64,000 bases of DNA from Talpa occidentalis (taxonomy: Eukaryota > Chordata > Mammalia > Eulipotyphla > Talpidae). Under the pieces are notes generated by a model. It was not told where the DNA came from. It did no database searches and was given only the letters and a program-made list of their open reading frames with translations. Below, in pieces: positions 23,837 to 34,889 of the stretch; the stretch's first letter is position 1, and every line of letters begins with the position of its first letter. A program made the position numbers and the translations under genes. Location of the stretch: NCBI RefSeq assembly GCF_014898055.3, contig NW_023601104.1, forward strand, positions 71,903,106 through 71,967,105. Direction: 5' to 3'.

Positions 23837-24129
23837 TTTTTTTTTTAAAGATTTATTTATTTGTTTGTTTATTTGTTTATTTATACAAGCACTGGGTACA
23901 GTCAGAAGTGTGGAGGGTGAGAGAATTCACCAGAGCCAGAGCAGGGAGCAGAGCAGGCAGAAGGACCGAAGTACACTGCTGAGGGGAGCAGCGGGCGGCA
24001 GGAGAGGTCTGCGCACCATGCAGGACCCTCCTCTGGTGGCCGGGGAGCAGCTGGGGATTGAACCGGCGCTGCAGAGACTGCGGGCAGCTTTGCAACCCAG
24101 TGCTCAACTGCTGCGCCACCGGGGAGGCC
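23837..24129 (-). mobile_element. tRNA-derived SINE, type B, antisense
   Basis: Perfect duplication cctccttatgattctt at 23821-23836 and 24130-24145. Type B body. Confidence 0.94.
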
Positions 24130-24328
24130 CCTCCTTATGATTCTTACACAGAATGATTGGAAGCTGCTGCTCTCTGAAGTTGCCAGCCTCAAAATATGTG
24201 GCCTATTGAGAGTTCAAAAGCAGAGAATGAGCTGGTTGAAGGTACCTTCAGTACTGATTTGAAAGACAGCCCTCTCCAAGATTTTTAAAAGAGGCTTGCC
24301 CAAATGTGTGTTAAGATAAGGTCTCTTG

Positions 24329-24605
24329 GGCCTCCCCTGGTGGCTCAGTGGTTGAGTGCTGGGCCGCGAAGCTGCCCGCAGCCTCTGCAGTGCTGATTCG
24401 ATCCCTGGGGCTGCCGGGTAAGGGTCCCACATGGTGCGCAGACCTCTCCTGCCGCGCCCACTGCTCCCCGCAGCAGTGTATTTCATCAGTCTGCCTGTTC
24501 TGTTCCCCACTCTGGCTCTGGTGAATTCTGTCACCCTCCCGTGCTTCTGACTGTACCCAGTGCTTGTATAAATAAATAAATAAATCTTTAAAAAAAAAAA
24601 AAAAA
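24329..24605 (+). mobile_element. tRNA-derived SINE, A/B intermediate, sense
   Basis: Flanks agataaggtctcttg (24314) and agataaggtcacttg (24606). It carries type A gttccccactctgg next to the type B ending gactgtacccagtgc. Confidence 0.93.
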
Positions 24606-24620
24606 AGATAAGGTCACTTG

Positions 24621-25174
24621 AGGTTCTGCATGCTCATGAGAAACTTCTACCACTTCTGTAACTACCAAGAAGAATGAAAACTGAGGATATTATTCAAAAC
24701 TAGGATTTTTATTAGAAATAGTATTTCTACTACAGAAACCTATCTATACGGCCGGGTAAATACTGAATTATAGAGCCCCAGACACCCATCCCCTTCCTTA
24801 CCTCAGAATATATACCCTCATTTCACCCCATTGGCTTTAGAATCTATATCCTTGTAGGTTTTCCATACATATGTAATTAAATTTGTTCTTTTCTCCTACC
24901 AATTTGTTCAATGTTAATTTTATTGCTTCTTGACTTACCAGAAGGATAGGGGAGAATTTCCTCTCCACCTCTACAAGGTCCAGGGCAGCCTTAGGCTCTG
25001 AAATCTTGCTTATCCTGAGCGTGACAAAGTCCTGAAGCTGCCACCCAAAACTTTTAATGAATTCTGGCTGCAGCAGGGATTCTGTTCTGCTCACCACCAA
25101 ACCCACCTCATGTATTTACCAGGGTGTGAGGACAGATCAGCCCAACCTGGCTCCTGTTCTATACTTCTTTCCTA
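24621..25174. other. No gene or clear repeat seen
   Basis: Nothing recognised on either strand. Confidence 0.5.
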
Positions 25175-25189
25175 AAACACATGTCCTTG

Positions 25190-25474
25190 GGGACCTCCCT
25201 AGTGGTGCAAGGGGTTAAGCACCGCACTGTGAAGCAATCTGCAGCCTCTGCAGCACGAGTTCAATCCTCAGCCGGCCAGGGAGCAAACCGCACGGCGAGG
25301 CAGACCTCTCCTGTCTCCCCGCTGCTCCCCTCAGCAGTGTATTTCAGTCAGTCTGCCTGTCCTGTTCTCCACTCTGTCTCTGGTGAGTCCTCTCACCCCC
25401 CCCCCCACATCTCTGGCCCATGCCCCAGCTCTTGTATGCATAAATAGATAAATCTTAAAAAAAAATAAATAAAT
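25190..25474 (+). mobile_element. tRNA-derived SINE, type A, sense
   Basis: Perfect duplication aaacacatgtccttg at 25175-25189 and 25476-25490. It contains an 11-12 base C run. Confidence 0.93.
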
Positions 25475-25490
25475 GAAACACATGTCCTTG

Positions 25491-26329
25491 AACGGCTACC
25501 CAGGTATTGACCCTGCTTCGGTGCCTTGCAGTAGATGGCTGTTTGTACACAAGCTCTCCTGGCAATGAACCATTTGTAACCATTTGTTTCCCTGTGAAAA
25601 ACATCTGACTGTTAAGAGTTGGGAGAAGGAGGAAATGTGCATATTGGGGATGTCTGTAATAGGGGCGAGGTGCTCCAGAATAATGCAGCACGGCCATCCC
25701 TTCTTCCTCAGGCTAGACTTTGGTTGTCCTTTCAGTCTGTTAGGTCCACACCCACAGCACCAGATGATCCCAGCACGGCAGCTAACGTTGAGCTTCATCA
25801 GTGAGCCTCTTTTACCTCCTTTATCAGGGATACCAAAAAAGGGTTAAGAGGGTGAGAAGGGAAATGTTCTCTTCACTGGGATTGATAAACTCAGAGAATA
25901 ATAGGAGTCTGGGGGTGTCGGAAGCAGTCTTACCTCACAGAGTCAGCCTGTAAAATGGATCTTAGCAGAGTAGAAAAATGGGGAAAAAACAGAGTTCTGC
26001 AATGTTATTAGAGCCCTTAGAATCTGCTGGGCCTGAATACTCTTGCAAACTTATTTCTCTCCATACCTGGGCTTTCCAGTGATAAGAGAGAAATCCTTTT
26101 ATGCTTAAGTTTGTGTTGCATCTCTGTCACTTGCAACCAAAAGAAACCCAACTAATACAGAGTTATTAAATATGGATATTTGGGAGGAAGAAATCTCTGC
26201 TTGATGACCAAGTTCAGGTCCTGGCCAACACCTATAAGAAATCACCAGACTGAAGGAACAAAAGAGCTAGAGATGGGTCACACAGCCCTGAGGGTCACAC
26301 ACAGGTCAGTCTTGACCATATTGTCTTCC
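25491..26329. other. No gene seen; possible old LTR end near 26100-26160
   Basis: gtcacttgcaaccaaaagaa followed by acccaactaatacag resembles the end of an old mammalian LTR. The rest is unrecognised. Confidence 0.35.
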
Positions 26330-26500
26330 CAGTACTGTCTTCTGCTCCTGATAGTTCCCATCCTATTCAGCTCCGAGAAGTCCTCACTATCTGTGAAGAG
26401 TCTGCTTAGAATACCACCTCCTTCTAGAAGCCTTCCCTCAATTAATCTAATCTACAGTGAGTTCTACTCTCTGCTTCTAGTACCAATTACAATGATCAAA
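26330..26500 (-). mobile_element. L2-like 3' end, antisense
   Basis: gaataccacctccttctaga followed by agccttccctcaatt resembles the L2 3' end in reverse. Confidence 0.5.
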
Positions 26501-26725
26501 GAAACTGGGAACTGTCATCCCAGGTCTTCTTTCATGGTCTAGAAAGGCCCTTTAGAGATTTCATGGTATGCTGTCGTGCTATTTTAACTTTTCCCACCAG
26601 GTCAATGTCGGAGATGGGCCATGTCTGATCTTTTGGTCCCTGACAGGAGCCATTGTGGTGGCAGCACATAATCAAACCCCAGTGATGATGTGGACTAGAA
26701 ACTTGTGGGTTACAGCCCTTCAGTG

Positions 26726-26777
26726 AAGTTATCTGGTCGCTTACCAGATAACTTTTTCCGCTAAAACTTCGTTTTAG
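26726..26777. other. Two adjacent perfect hairpins
   Basis: Arms aagttatctggt (26726-26737) and accagataactt (26743-26754) pair over 12 bp around a 5-nt loop. Six bases later, ctaaaac (26761) and gttttag (26771) pair over 7 bp around a 3-nt loop. No gene or known element is assigned. Confidence 0.7.
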
Positions 26778-27634
26778 GAAGTGAGGATGGAATGAGGGAG
26801 AGTCAGGAGAGAATGAAGAAGTAAGGACAGAAGAGTGAAGTCCCAGCTCAGGTAAGCAGACAGAGCTAATTCAACAAAAAGGCCCACTTTTTTGTTGCAT
26901 GCAGGCCCTCGAGGGATTGAATGATGCCCACCTCTGGGGGAGGGAGGGAAGCACTGTCATGGGAAGAGCAAAATCCATTGTGAGGGGGGTTGGAACCACG
27001 TGTGGGGCAGCTGGTACTGAGGAAGGGTCTGGAGCCAGTTCTGCAGGAGACTCTGATCCCAACAGGAGGTTGACCCCCACTCAACCCCCCCAACACACAC
27101 ACAACACACACACTCATTTAAACACACTTGTGCTTTACTGAGGCAAGCCACAGTTTTACTCCTTGCCTCTCCCCGGACTGGCAAGGACAAGATGTTCTCT
27201 GGGTTTTAGCAGCATGGCCATTCCACAGGAATAGGCAGACCTTTGCTTCGGTTAAGCTCCATTAAAAGTCTGTGGTTGCCAGGTGAAGGTCCAGCCTTCC
27301 CTTTTATAGTTGGCTAGCTTGAGACGCCCTAAGTATTTTGAGAATTTTGCTACTTCCCCCTCTTTCATCAGCTTTATGACCTGGAACACATTCTTCCTTT
27401 CTCCCCTCTCACTCCATTTACCAGCCCCTGGAATGAGTCTGTAACCCACTGTGAGCCTACCAGCCTTCTGGGAAGCTGTGAAGCAAGTCATACTAGCTTG
27501 GTTGGGCAGAGAGGGGTATGGGCATTTTCCTCAGGTTTAATTTCCTTAAATTGTTCTCACCTCTTCTGCTAGGTCTGGCGGCTCCTTGAGAGCTGAGAGG
27601 GGATACTTTGGTGACAGACTGATGGTTAAGAATG
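26778..27634. other. No gene seen
   Basis: A CA-rich low-complexity run lies at about 27095-27125. Confidence 0.5.
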
Positions 27635-27800
27635 CATGTGAGCCAGGGTGCAGGGGGGCCTGAGTACATGTCCTGATGCTGTCATTAGGGCCTCATGACC
27701 TGGGACACGTGGCTTCACCTCTCTGAATCTTAAAGTTCTCACCTGTAAATTGGGAGAGATCCACCCCAAGGCTTGCTGGGAGGATGCAATGAGATGTTTT
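27635..27800 (+). mobile_element. MIR, sense
   Basis: cctgggacacgtggcttcac, ctctctgaatcttaaagttc and cacctgtaaattgggagaga follow MIR order. Confidence 0.7.
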
Positions 27801-30069
27801 TGAGCACTTTGCACTGCTCCTGGCCAAGTCCTCACAGTGTTCCCAGCAGGCTGAACAGAACCGCAGGCCTGGCCAAGAAGTATTTGGGTCATGGAACCAG
27901 GCTTTTCTCTCCCCATGAATTTGGAGGTAAAGGACTGTGGTAACTGAACTATTCACTTTGGGGTTCCTGAAAATGGTGGAATTTAAGATTTCCAGGATTT
28001 GCAAGAGATCCTGAAAATCCTATAAGACAGAGAAGTAGGCAGTTATGTAGCAGAAGAATAAAAAAGAATGGGTCAGGGTACCTTTTACCGAGCACCACTC
28101 ATGAAGCGGTTTGAGGTCTTGATGAGAGTGCCTGGCAGCCACGAATGGGCCAGGCTGCACGGGGTCGGGGAGCCTGGACTCTGCTCAATTTGAGAAGCTG
28201 AGTTATCCCATCCACGCCAAGGTCAATTCCTCAAGCTCGGCAGAGGAGATGCTAGTGAATTAGGAAACTAGATGAACCGGTCCCAACAGCTCTCACCTGG
28301 TTATAACCGACCTGTGTTTGCTGTATGGTCAGACATGAAACCAAAGGAAGGGTAAGGAGGTCTGGGCCTTGTCGGTTCCTCGGCACAGCAGCTCCATCCT
28401 CTCTGGGGAAGATGAAGCAGCCAGGGCAGGGAAGCTGGAGGCCCTTGTCTAGGAGGAAAACATCAACAACCAAAATTACAGTCGGAAGAACTGCCTCCAT
28501 TTGCAAGTAACTGGGCAATTACCTCATAATTAAGCTCTCATTAATGTGTTTTCTGAGGGTTACAGTATATAGTACCTGGTATATAGTACCTGGTAGGTGC
28601 ACCCCACCCTGCTTGTCACCGGGGTTTGAAGATTAAATGTTTCACATGAATCAAGGTGGAACTCTTCCATCTGATTAAATATAATAGCCTGATTTACTCC
28701 AACATCATGAGGTCTTAAAAGCCATGCCCTTTTATCTTGGGGCACTGGGAGGGATTGTAGGTTTTTGTTTTGAGTCCTGAGTTTCAGGGGAGGAAAAGGA
28801 AGTACCAGGAGAGGAAAAGACATGACAGAATTTAGACCAAAGGTGTTTTCCAAAGGTGCTCTATGAATCTTTTTTTGCATCTTATTACTTGCTTATAAAA
28901 ACACAGGGATTCCTGGGGTCTGCGTCCATGCTGAGTTTGAAACTTCCCAGGTGACTCTTACGCAGACCCAGGTGTGAAAATCTCAGGTAGAAGCAGAATG
29001 TCTTCTGGGATATTAACAACTTTGATACATGAAGAACACAGACAACTCAAAACACCATTTCAGCCAATAGTTTCTAAACCCATACCCCACAATCTTTCGC
29101 TAGCATCAGGCTGGGCAACACTGGATGGTCCTGGGTTTATACTCAGCCATCTACATGTGGTGATGCAAGTAACTGGGTATCTGGCCCAGAGGCCAGAAGT
29201 CAGAGAAACAGCATGTTGGTATACTAATCTACTCCTAGATCATCAAAGGCTGATGTCTTAGTTCCTACTCTGTGCTCTCAGATGTTGTAAATGCTAACTT
29301 ACATACAGTCTCCTTAACTACTGATAAAGAAGGTGAACATAAGTGATCTTCAGAAATGGTTTACACACGGCTCCCAGGTTCTTGAAAAACCACAAGTGAT
29401 TGGCAAATGTTTCTGTTGTAGACACAAACTCAAACAAACAATTCATTTCCTTTAAGAGCTCCTCACATTAGTGGCTGGGAGCTTGACTATAGTGGAGGGG
29501 AGAAATCTTCCTCTCCCTTTCCCCGCACTTTCTTCCCCTTTCTGAGGTCTATATTTTTCTGACACTAAGGAAGGGAAAGGACTCACTGTCCTCTAACACT
29601 TAGGCACGGACCTTCCATTTCACTCCTTTTAGGAGATCTGGGGGCAACAAGGCAATAAATCACTGTCTTATAACTTCATTCATTGTGCTCTGGGTAAATG
29701 CAGATTTGGGGGGAGGGGGTTCCTAGTCACCAAGGATCCTGATAGGTTATGATTACAGGCAACCTGAACAGGTGGCAGTGGTGTTATGGGAAGCAGGCAT
29801 CACTCAGAGAGGAGGAGGGAAGATCTTTATTTAAGCTGGTGGACTTTACACAGGCAGGCCCAGAGATCTCCATAGTCTGAGCCCAAGCAATTAGGCAATA
29901 GAATATTTATTGTCTAAAGCAAGGGGGACAGTCAGCTGGGATGCATGAATCAGGTGTGTGGCCTTGAGAGTGCTTATCAGCTGTTACTTGAAACTTTCAG
30001 TCTACAGGCTATGTCCCAACTTCAGCGAGTCAACAGATCAGCCTGACATTTTCCAATTCAGTGGTTCAC
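27801..30069. other. No gene seen
   Basis: Holds a 14-bp tandem repeat (gtatatagtacctg at 28565 and 28579). Otherwise unrecognised intergenic DNA. Confidence 0.5.
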
Positions 30070-30091
30070 ATTTAAAATAACAGATATATTG

Positions 30092-30401
30092 GGCCTCCCC
30101 GGTGGCGCAGCGGTTGAGCGCTGGGTTGCGAAGCTTCCCGCGGCCTCTGCGGCGCCGGTTCGATGCCCGGCTGCTCCCCGGCCACCGGAGGAGGGTCCCA
30201 CATGGCGCGCAGACCTCTCCTGCCGCCCGCTGCTCCCCTCAGCAGTGTACTTTGGTCCTTCTGCCTGCTCTGCTCCCCGCTCTGGCTCTGGTGAATCCTC
30301 TCACCCTCCCGCGTTTCTGACTGTACCCAGTGCATGTGTAAACAAAAACAAACAAACAAACAAAAAAAAAAAAAAAAAAAAAAAACCATGAAAAAAAAAA
30401 T
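30092..30401 (+). mobile_element. tRNA-derived SINE, type B, sense; best preserved copy
   Basis: Flanked by aaaataacagatatatt on both sides (30074 and 30402), with a long A-tail and most CpGs kept, so probably the youngest copy. The Pol III A box tggcgcagcgg is at 30103-30113 and the B box ggttcgatgcc at 30157-30167. These define the tRNA-derived head, and the conserved body follows. Confidence 0.95.
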
Positions 30402-31063
30402 AAAATAACAGATATATTGAGATATATTTCACAAACCACACAACTCACTCATTTAAAGCATGTAATTCAATGGTTTTTAGTATATTCTTATGCAACCACG
30501 ACAATATTCTAAAACATTTGATCACTACTTAAAGAAATCACGAATCTATTAGCAGTCATACCCCATTTCCTTTGACTACCCCCTACCCCACCTCAGTTCT
30601 AAGGCAAACACTAATCTGCTTTCTGTCTGTATAGACTTGCCTATTCTGGACAGCTACTATAAATGGAATTATACATATATAATCCTTTGTGGCTGAACAC
30701 AACATAATCTTTTCAAAGTTCCTCCAAGTCATAGCATGAATCATACTTCATTCCTTTTTATGACTGAATAACATTCCACTATACAGACATACATTTTCAC
30801 CAGCAATGTGATAGTTCTAATGTCTCTACTTTGTCAACATTATTGTGTTTTAGATTTTTTCTATCCTTATTGGTATGAAGTGATATTTCATTGTTTTTTT
30901 GATTTGCATTTTCATGATGGCTGATGATGTTGGGCATCTTTTCACGAGCTTGCTGGCCACTTGAATACCCTCTTTAGAGAACAATCTCAGGGTTCAGACC
31001 CTTTGCCCAATTTTAAATTGGGTTATTTGCCTTATTGAGTTGTAAGAGTTATTTATGTATTTT

Positions 31064-31327
31064 TTGGTAAAGATTTATTTATTTAGGCATACAAGAGCTG
31101 GGGTACAGGCCAGAGGTACGGGGGGTGAAAGGATTCACCAGAGACAGAGCAGGGAACACAACAGGCAGATTGACAGAAATACACTGCTGAGGGGAGCAGT
31201 GGGCCAGACAGGAGAGGTCTGCTGCACCATGTGGGTAGCTCCCTGGCTGGGGATCAAACTCGTGCTACAGTGGCTGCGGACAGCTTCATAGGTTGTGTCT
31301 TAACCCCGTGGGCCATCAGGGAGGCCC
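31064..31327 (-). mobile_element. tRNA-derived SINE, type A, antisense
   Basis: Duplication tttatgtatttt at 31052 and 31330. Type A body. Confidence 0.92.
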
Positions 31328-31510
31328 CTTTTATGTATTTTACATAAAGTCCTTTATGTACTTTATCACATATGATTTCCAAAAATGTTCTCCCTTCTGT
31401 GATTTTCATTTTCTTGAAGAGTATCTTTTCACTTTCTTGACATCCTTTGAGGCATAAAAGTCTTTAATCTTAATGATGTCCAATTTTTCTCTTTTGTTGC
31501 TTGTGGCTCA

Positions 31511-32519
31511 CACTTGGAGAAAATGGCTAAAATGCAACTTGAAACTCTGGAAACTGAGACCTCAAGCTTGGCAAGGATTTTTGGGTTCACTTTTGAGGGG
31601 GATTTCTCCATGTTTGGGATTTCATTCCCCAGTTGGCCATCCCTGGTTCCACTGAGCTGGAAGCACTGAGCCCCAGGGCACCTTCACAAGGTCTACAGTC
31701 CCCTCCCTCTCTAGAGCAGCTGAAATGACAGTTTGGAAATGTCCTTTATTATGAAAACTCAATGGCCTTTGTCTCAGGGATTTGAAATTTCGATGCAAAT
31801 GTTGGCAGCAAAGAGTTAGGATGGAGGAAGGGAAGGAGAGAAGAAACCCAGCCACTAGTTGCCCTATGAGTCATCTCAACTGTTGTTTTGGTTTTCTCAC
31901 CCATAAAAATGGGGAGAATACTTCCATCTTCCATCTTCCCATTTCAGTGGGGGCACTGTGAAGGTGAATTAATCTGTATTTGTTAGAACACTTTGAGATC
32001 TTGGATTAAAGGCATTACTGAGGTGCAAACTATTATTATAATAATAAATGATTTAATAGCAGGGAGGATGAGGCCGCTAAGGCAAGAATCCACAGGGGTA
32101 GGGATAAGAGAGACTCTCAGCTGTGCAGGGCCTGTGCCCACACACAGGTTTTGATTCTTAGAGATCTGTGATCTCTCACAAACTGGGTTATTTCATCTGA
32201 ATTTAGGATGGCTTTATTGAGAGCTTCCAACATGGCTTCTCCATAACATTACTTTTTAGGAAATAAGCTATGTACATTAAAACAAAGAGAAACAATGCAA
32301 GACATTATAATCAAGTGCTGAACTGAATTAGTGTCCAAAAAACCCCCCAAAAGCACACAGGAGAATAGTGAAGAACAGTGTTTCCCTGTTAGGAATCCCA
32401 GGTCTAGCAGCTGTGTGTGACTGCCTGGGTTTATTCTCCTGTGACTGCAACTGTTTGTGTAGGGTCTTAGAATAATGGTTAGCACATAGTAAGCACTGAA
32501 ATGTTGGCCTAGTCTCTTG
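31511..32519. other. No gene or clear repeat seen
   Basis: Nothing recognised beyond short open frames. Confidence 0.5.
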
Positions 32520-32670
32520 TCAGCCCTGATTTTGCTGGTTATGTAATCTAGGCCATGTTGCTAGATCCCTCCCAACTTGGTCATGCTATCTGTAAATTGG
32601 TGATAAGGGTACTCACCAGCTTACACAGCTGCTCTGCGGGGCTGGAGGGAGACAATGTAAATGGCACAGA
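32520..32670 (+). mobile_element. MIR, sense
   Basis: gctatctgtaaattggtgat followed by aagggtactcac and the downstream text follow MIR 3' order. Confidence 0.5.
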
Positions 32671-32706
32671 ACAGGGCCCCATAGGTGAACATTCCCTAAA
32701 TGTGAA

Positions 32707-32742
32707 TGTCATTAACACTATTATTGTCATTAACACTATTAC
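32707..32742. repeat. 18-bp tandem duplication
   Basis: tgtcattaacactattat at 32707 is repeated at 32725 with one change, in the MIR tail just upstream of the LTR. Confidence 0.85.
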
Positions 32743-32784
32743 TGTCCTGGCTGAAGCATGAGTGGTGAGCTCACTCACTAATAT

Positions 32785-33369
32785 TGTAACAGGGTGGTCC
32801 CCAGGAAAGGGGGAAGTTCCAGGTTCCCTGCCCCACCCAAGAGAGGGTGGAGCTGAGCAGGGAGAGAAGAAGCTGCAGAAGAGACTGAGGAAGGAAGGAA
32901 GCAGGATGGAGCCAGAAGGAGACCTGGAGGAGGCACATGGAGTCTAGAGACATTTGAAGAAACTGTGCTTGTCTCTTGGTTGTGGACTGGGGTGAGACCC
33001 ATGGGGCGGTGACAATGGCAGCTTTTATCTTGATGTTGATTTTGCTCTTTTCCTTCCAGGCTTGTCTGGTTGTTTTTGACCCTTTTTTGTGGGTCCCCAC
33101 TGGAAGGTGCTTTAGACTTGTGGCAGGCTTTGGGGCCTTTTTCTGGGCCAATCCCATTTGGATGGAGTTTTACCCACGAGGGGACGGGTAACTTTGGGGC
33201 TTGATTTAAAAACTAGATTTTTTGCCTTTCCTATATTGTTTCCTAGTTTTATTAAAGTTCCTTCCCATTAAAGTCTCATATGTTTTGTGTTGATGCGGTG
33301 GATGGCAGAACCCATTTAGAATAGGCAGGTTTGCCGGGTTTGGGCTGCCCCTCTCCCTGTCCTATAACA
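32785..33369 (+). mobile_element. Endogenous retrovirus LTR (class II-like), solo or deleted provirus
   Basis: 585-bp element starting TGTAAC and ending TATAACA, with an ATTAAA polyadenylation-type signal near 33251. Directly after its end, at 33373-33386, is TGGTGTCCAACGTG. This matches 12 of 14 bases of the tRNA-Lys1,2 primer-binding site used by betaretrovirus-like (HERV-K type) elements. No gag, pol or env remains. Flanks show no clear target-site duplication. The element lies 1.5-2 kb upstream of the main CpG island and could supply regulatory sites. Confidence 0.6.
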
Positions 33370-33435
33370 GATTTGGTGTCCAACGTGATTTAGGACTTGC
33401 GGGGTTTGGGCTGCCCCTCTCCCGGTCCTATAACA
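33370..33435 (+). mobile_element. Retroviral primer-binding-site remnant plus second copy of the LTR 3' end
   Basis: 29 bases of leader with the primer-binding site are followed by a 37-bp copy (33399-33435) of the LTR terminus at 33333-33369, with two differences. The arrangement LTR / leader / LTR end indicates that the provirus lost its whole internal region and most of the second LTR. A gtaagt motif follows at 33445. Confidence 0.55.
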
Positions 33436-33559
33436 ATAGCTTAGGTAAGTCCAGGGACTTCTTTGGAAATTGAAATTTGAGGTGCGACAGAAGGAATGGA
33501 TAGATCAAAGAAAGGGAAGGCCTGAGAATAGCCTGCCCTCTGCAAGCAGGGAGGGGCTG

Positions 33560-33860
33560 GCACTACGCACTTTTTCCTCCAGTTGGGAGCCCGGCCGGCG
33601 GGCTCTATCTGGTAAAGCCGCAGCAGCTCTTTACCTCCAAGCCCCCCCTTCTGCAATCTCGGCTTCCACCTTACCAGCAGCTGGGCGAGCCGCAAGGTCG
33701 CAGCAACGCCCCCCCGCCCCCCAGGAATGTGGGTCCCGCTTCCTGGGCCGACCAGGCCGGGCGCCTTCCTCTTCCCGCGCAGTCAGGAGCCGAGAACCTC
33801 GCCGTCTTCACCCCATCCTTGCCAGGATCCAGTTTCAAAGTCACCTGTAAGCCATTTCCT
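33560..33860. promoter_or_regulatory. Smaller CpG-rich patch upstream of the main island
   Basis: About 300 bp with roughly 20 CpG dinucleotides, between the retroviral LTR and the main island. It may be an island shore or a second promoter. No exon can be assigned. The donor-like site near 33847 is weak. Confidence 0.5.
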
Positions 33861-34065
33861 CCAGCCCCGGCTCCTCCCCTCCCCTCCCAGAAAAGCACCT
33901 GGAGCTTGTATTTGCCTGGAGCACCTTTTTTTTTTTTTTTTATTTCTTTCTTCGTTTGTTTTGTTTTTGAGGTGAACTCTATAAACCGTTTACTATACAC
34001 ACTTGTCTACACCCGGATATCAAATATACCCAGTGGTTCTGATCTCGGTGTCCCTTCTCCTAAGG

Positions 34066-34315
34066 TAGAAAACCTAAATAAGGGACCAGGAAAAAGACTA
34101 ATTATAATAAAGTAAAAATCAAAATCAACAAGCAACTATAAACCAGAGACACACTAAGGGGGGGTAGGAGGGATTAGGGTCAAGATAAGGGGGGTGGAAA
34201 TTGTATGGGGACTACAACCAAGATGAAAATGCATACATTGTGCAAAAAATGAAAAATGATGCACAACATATATAAAATAAAAAACAAAAAAATGGTAAGA
34301 AAAGTTAAAAAAAAT
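34066..34315 (+). repeat. Unidentified dispersed repeat, copy 2
   Basis: Same order as 15819-16042, from tagaaaacctaaataaggga to cattgtgcaaaaaatgaaaa. The G-rich centre differs by small changes. Long A-rich DNA follows to 34366. Confidence 0.7.
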
Positions 34316-34369
34316 AAAGGGGAATGCGCATTTAAAAAAAAAAAACAAAACAAAACAAAAAAAAAAGAA

Positions 34370-34885
34370 GTGGTGATAAGGTGTAATCGGTGAGACCTCT
34401 TTAGGAGTCCCACCCGGATTTCTCTCTGTTTTGCGCAGGGACAGTATCCTTAGCCCCAGGGCCTTTACTGATGAATTAGTACAGTTTTAAAATTTACGCT
34501 CTGGCTCAAAATCCAGCCTGCCGGTGCCCAGTGTCCCTGCCCCCACTTTCCGGGCGTGCACCTTTCCATGCCGTGTGCTCACATGCAAACAGGAGCCAGG
34601 TTGTCGGCACCTACAGAAATGGGGTCCTCTATTATGACACAGATTTTGGCACCTTGCTTTCCCCCCTAACAGCATCTTGGTGAAGCTGCCTCAAGCAACA
34701 GACTTCTTCTCTGAGCTTGGGTTTACTTGAGGACAGGCTCGCCTGGCCCGATTTCGGGGAGACATTCAAGACGTGCCCTTCTGACTCCGAAAAGCCAGGT
34801 GCCCTGCTCTCAAATCCGAGCCCCACGAACGTCTGAGTCTGGGTCGGCGGGAGCCCCTCGGTTGATGTCAGGTGAGGAAGCCCCC
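34370..34885. other. No feature beyond promoter-proximal DNA
   Basis: Unique-looking DNA leading into the CpG island. CpG density rises after about 34730. Confidence 0.5.
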
Positions 34886-34889
34886 ACCA

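Larger units (their letters stand above)
30070..31510 (-). mobile_element. Old LINE-1 3' region, antisense, interrupted by two SINEs
   Basis: ttcaatggtttttagtatat, gaataacattccactataca and gatttgcattttcatgatgg belong to the L1M 3' region in reverse. The SINEs at 30092 and 31064 split it. Confidence 0.75.
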
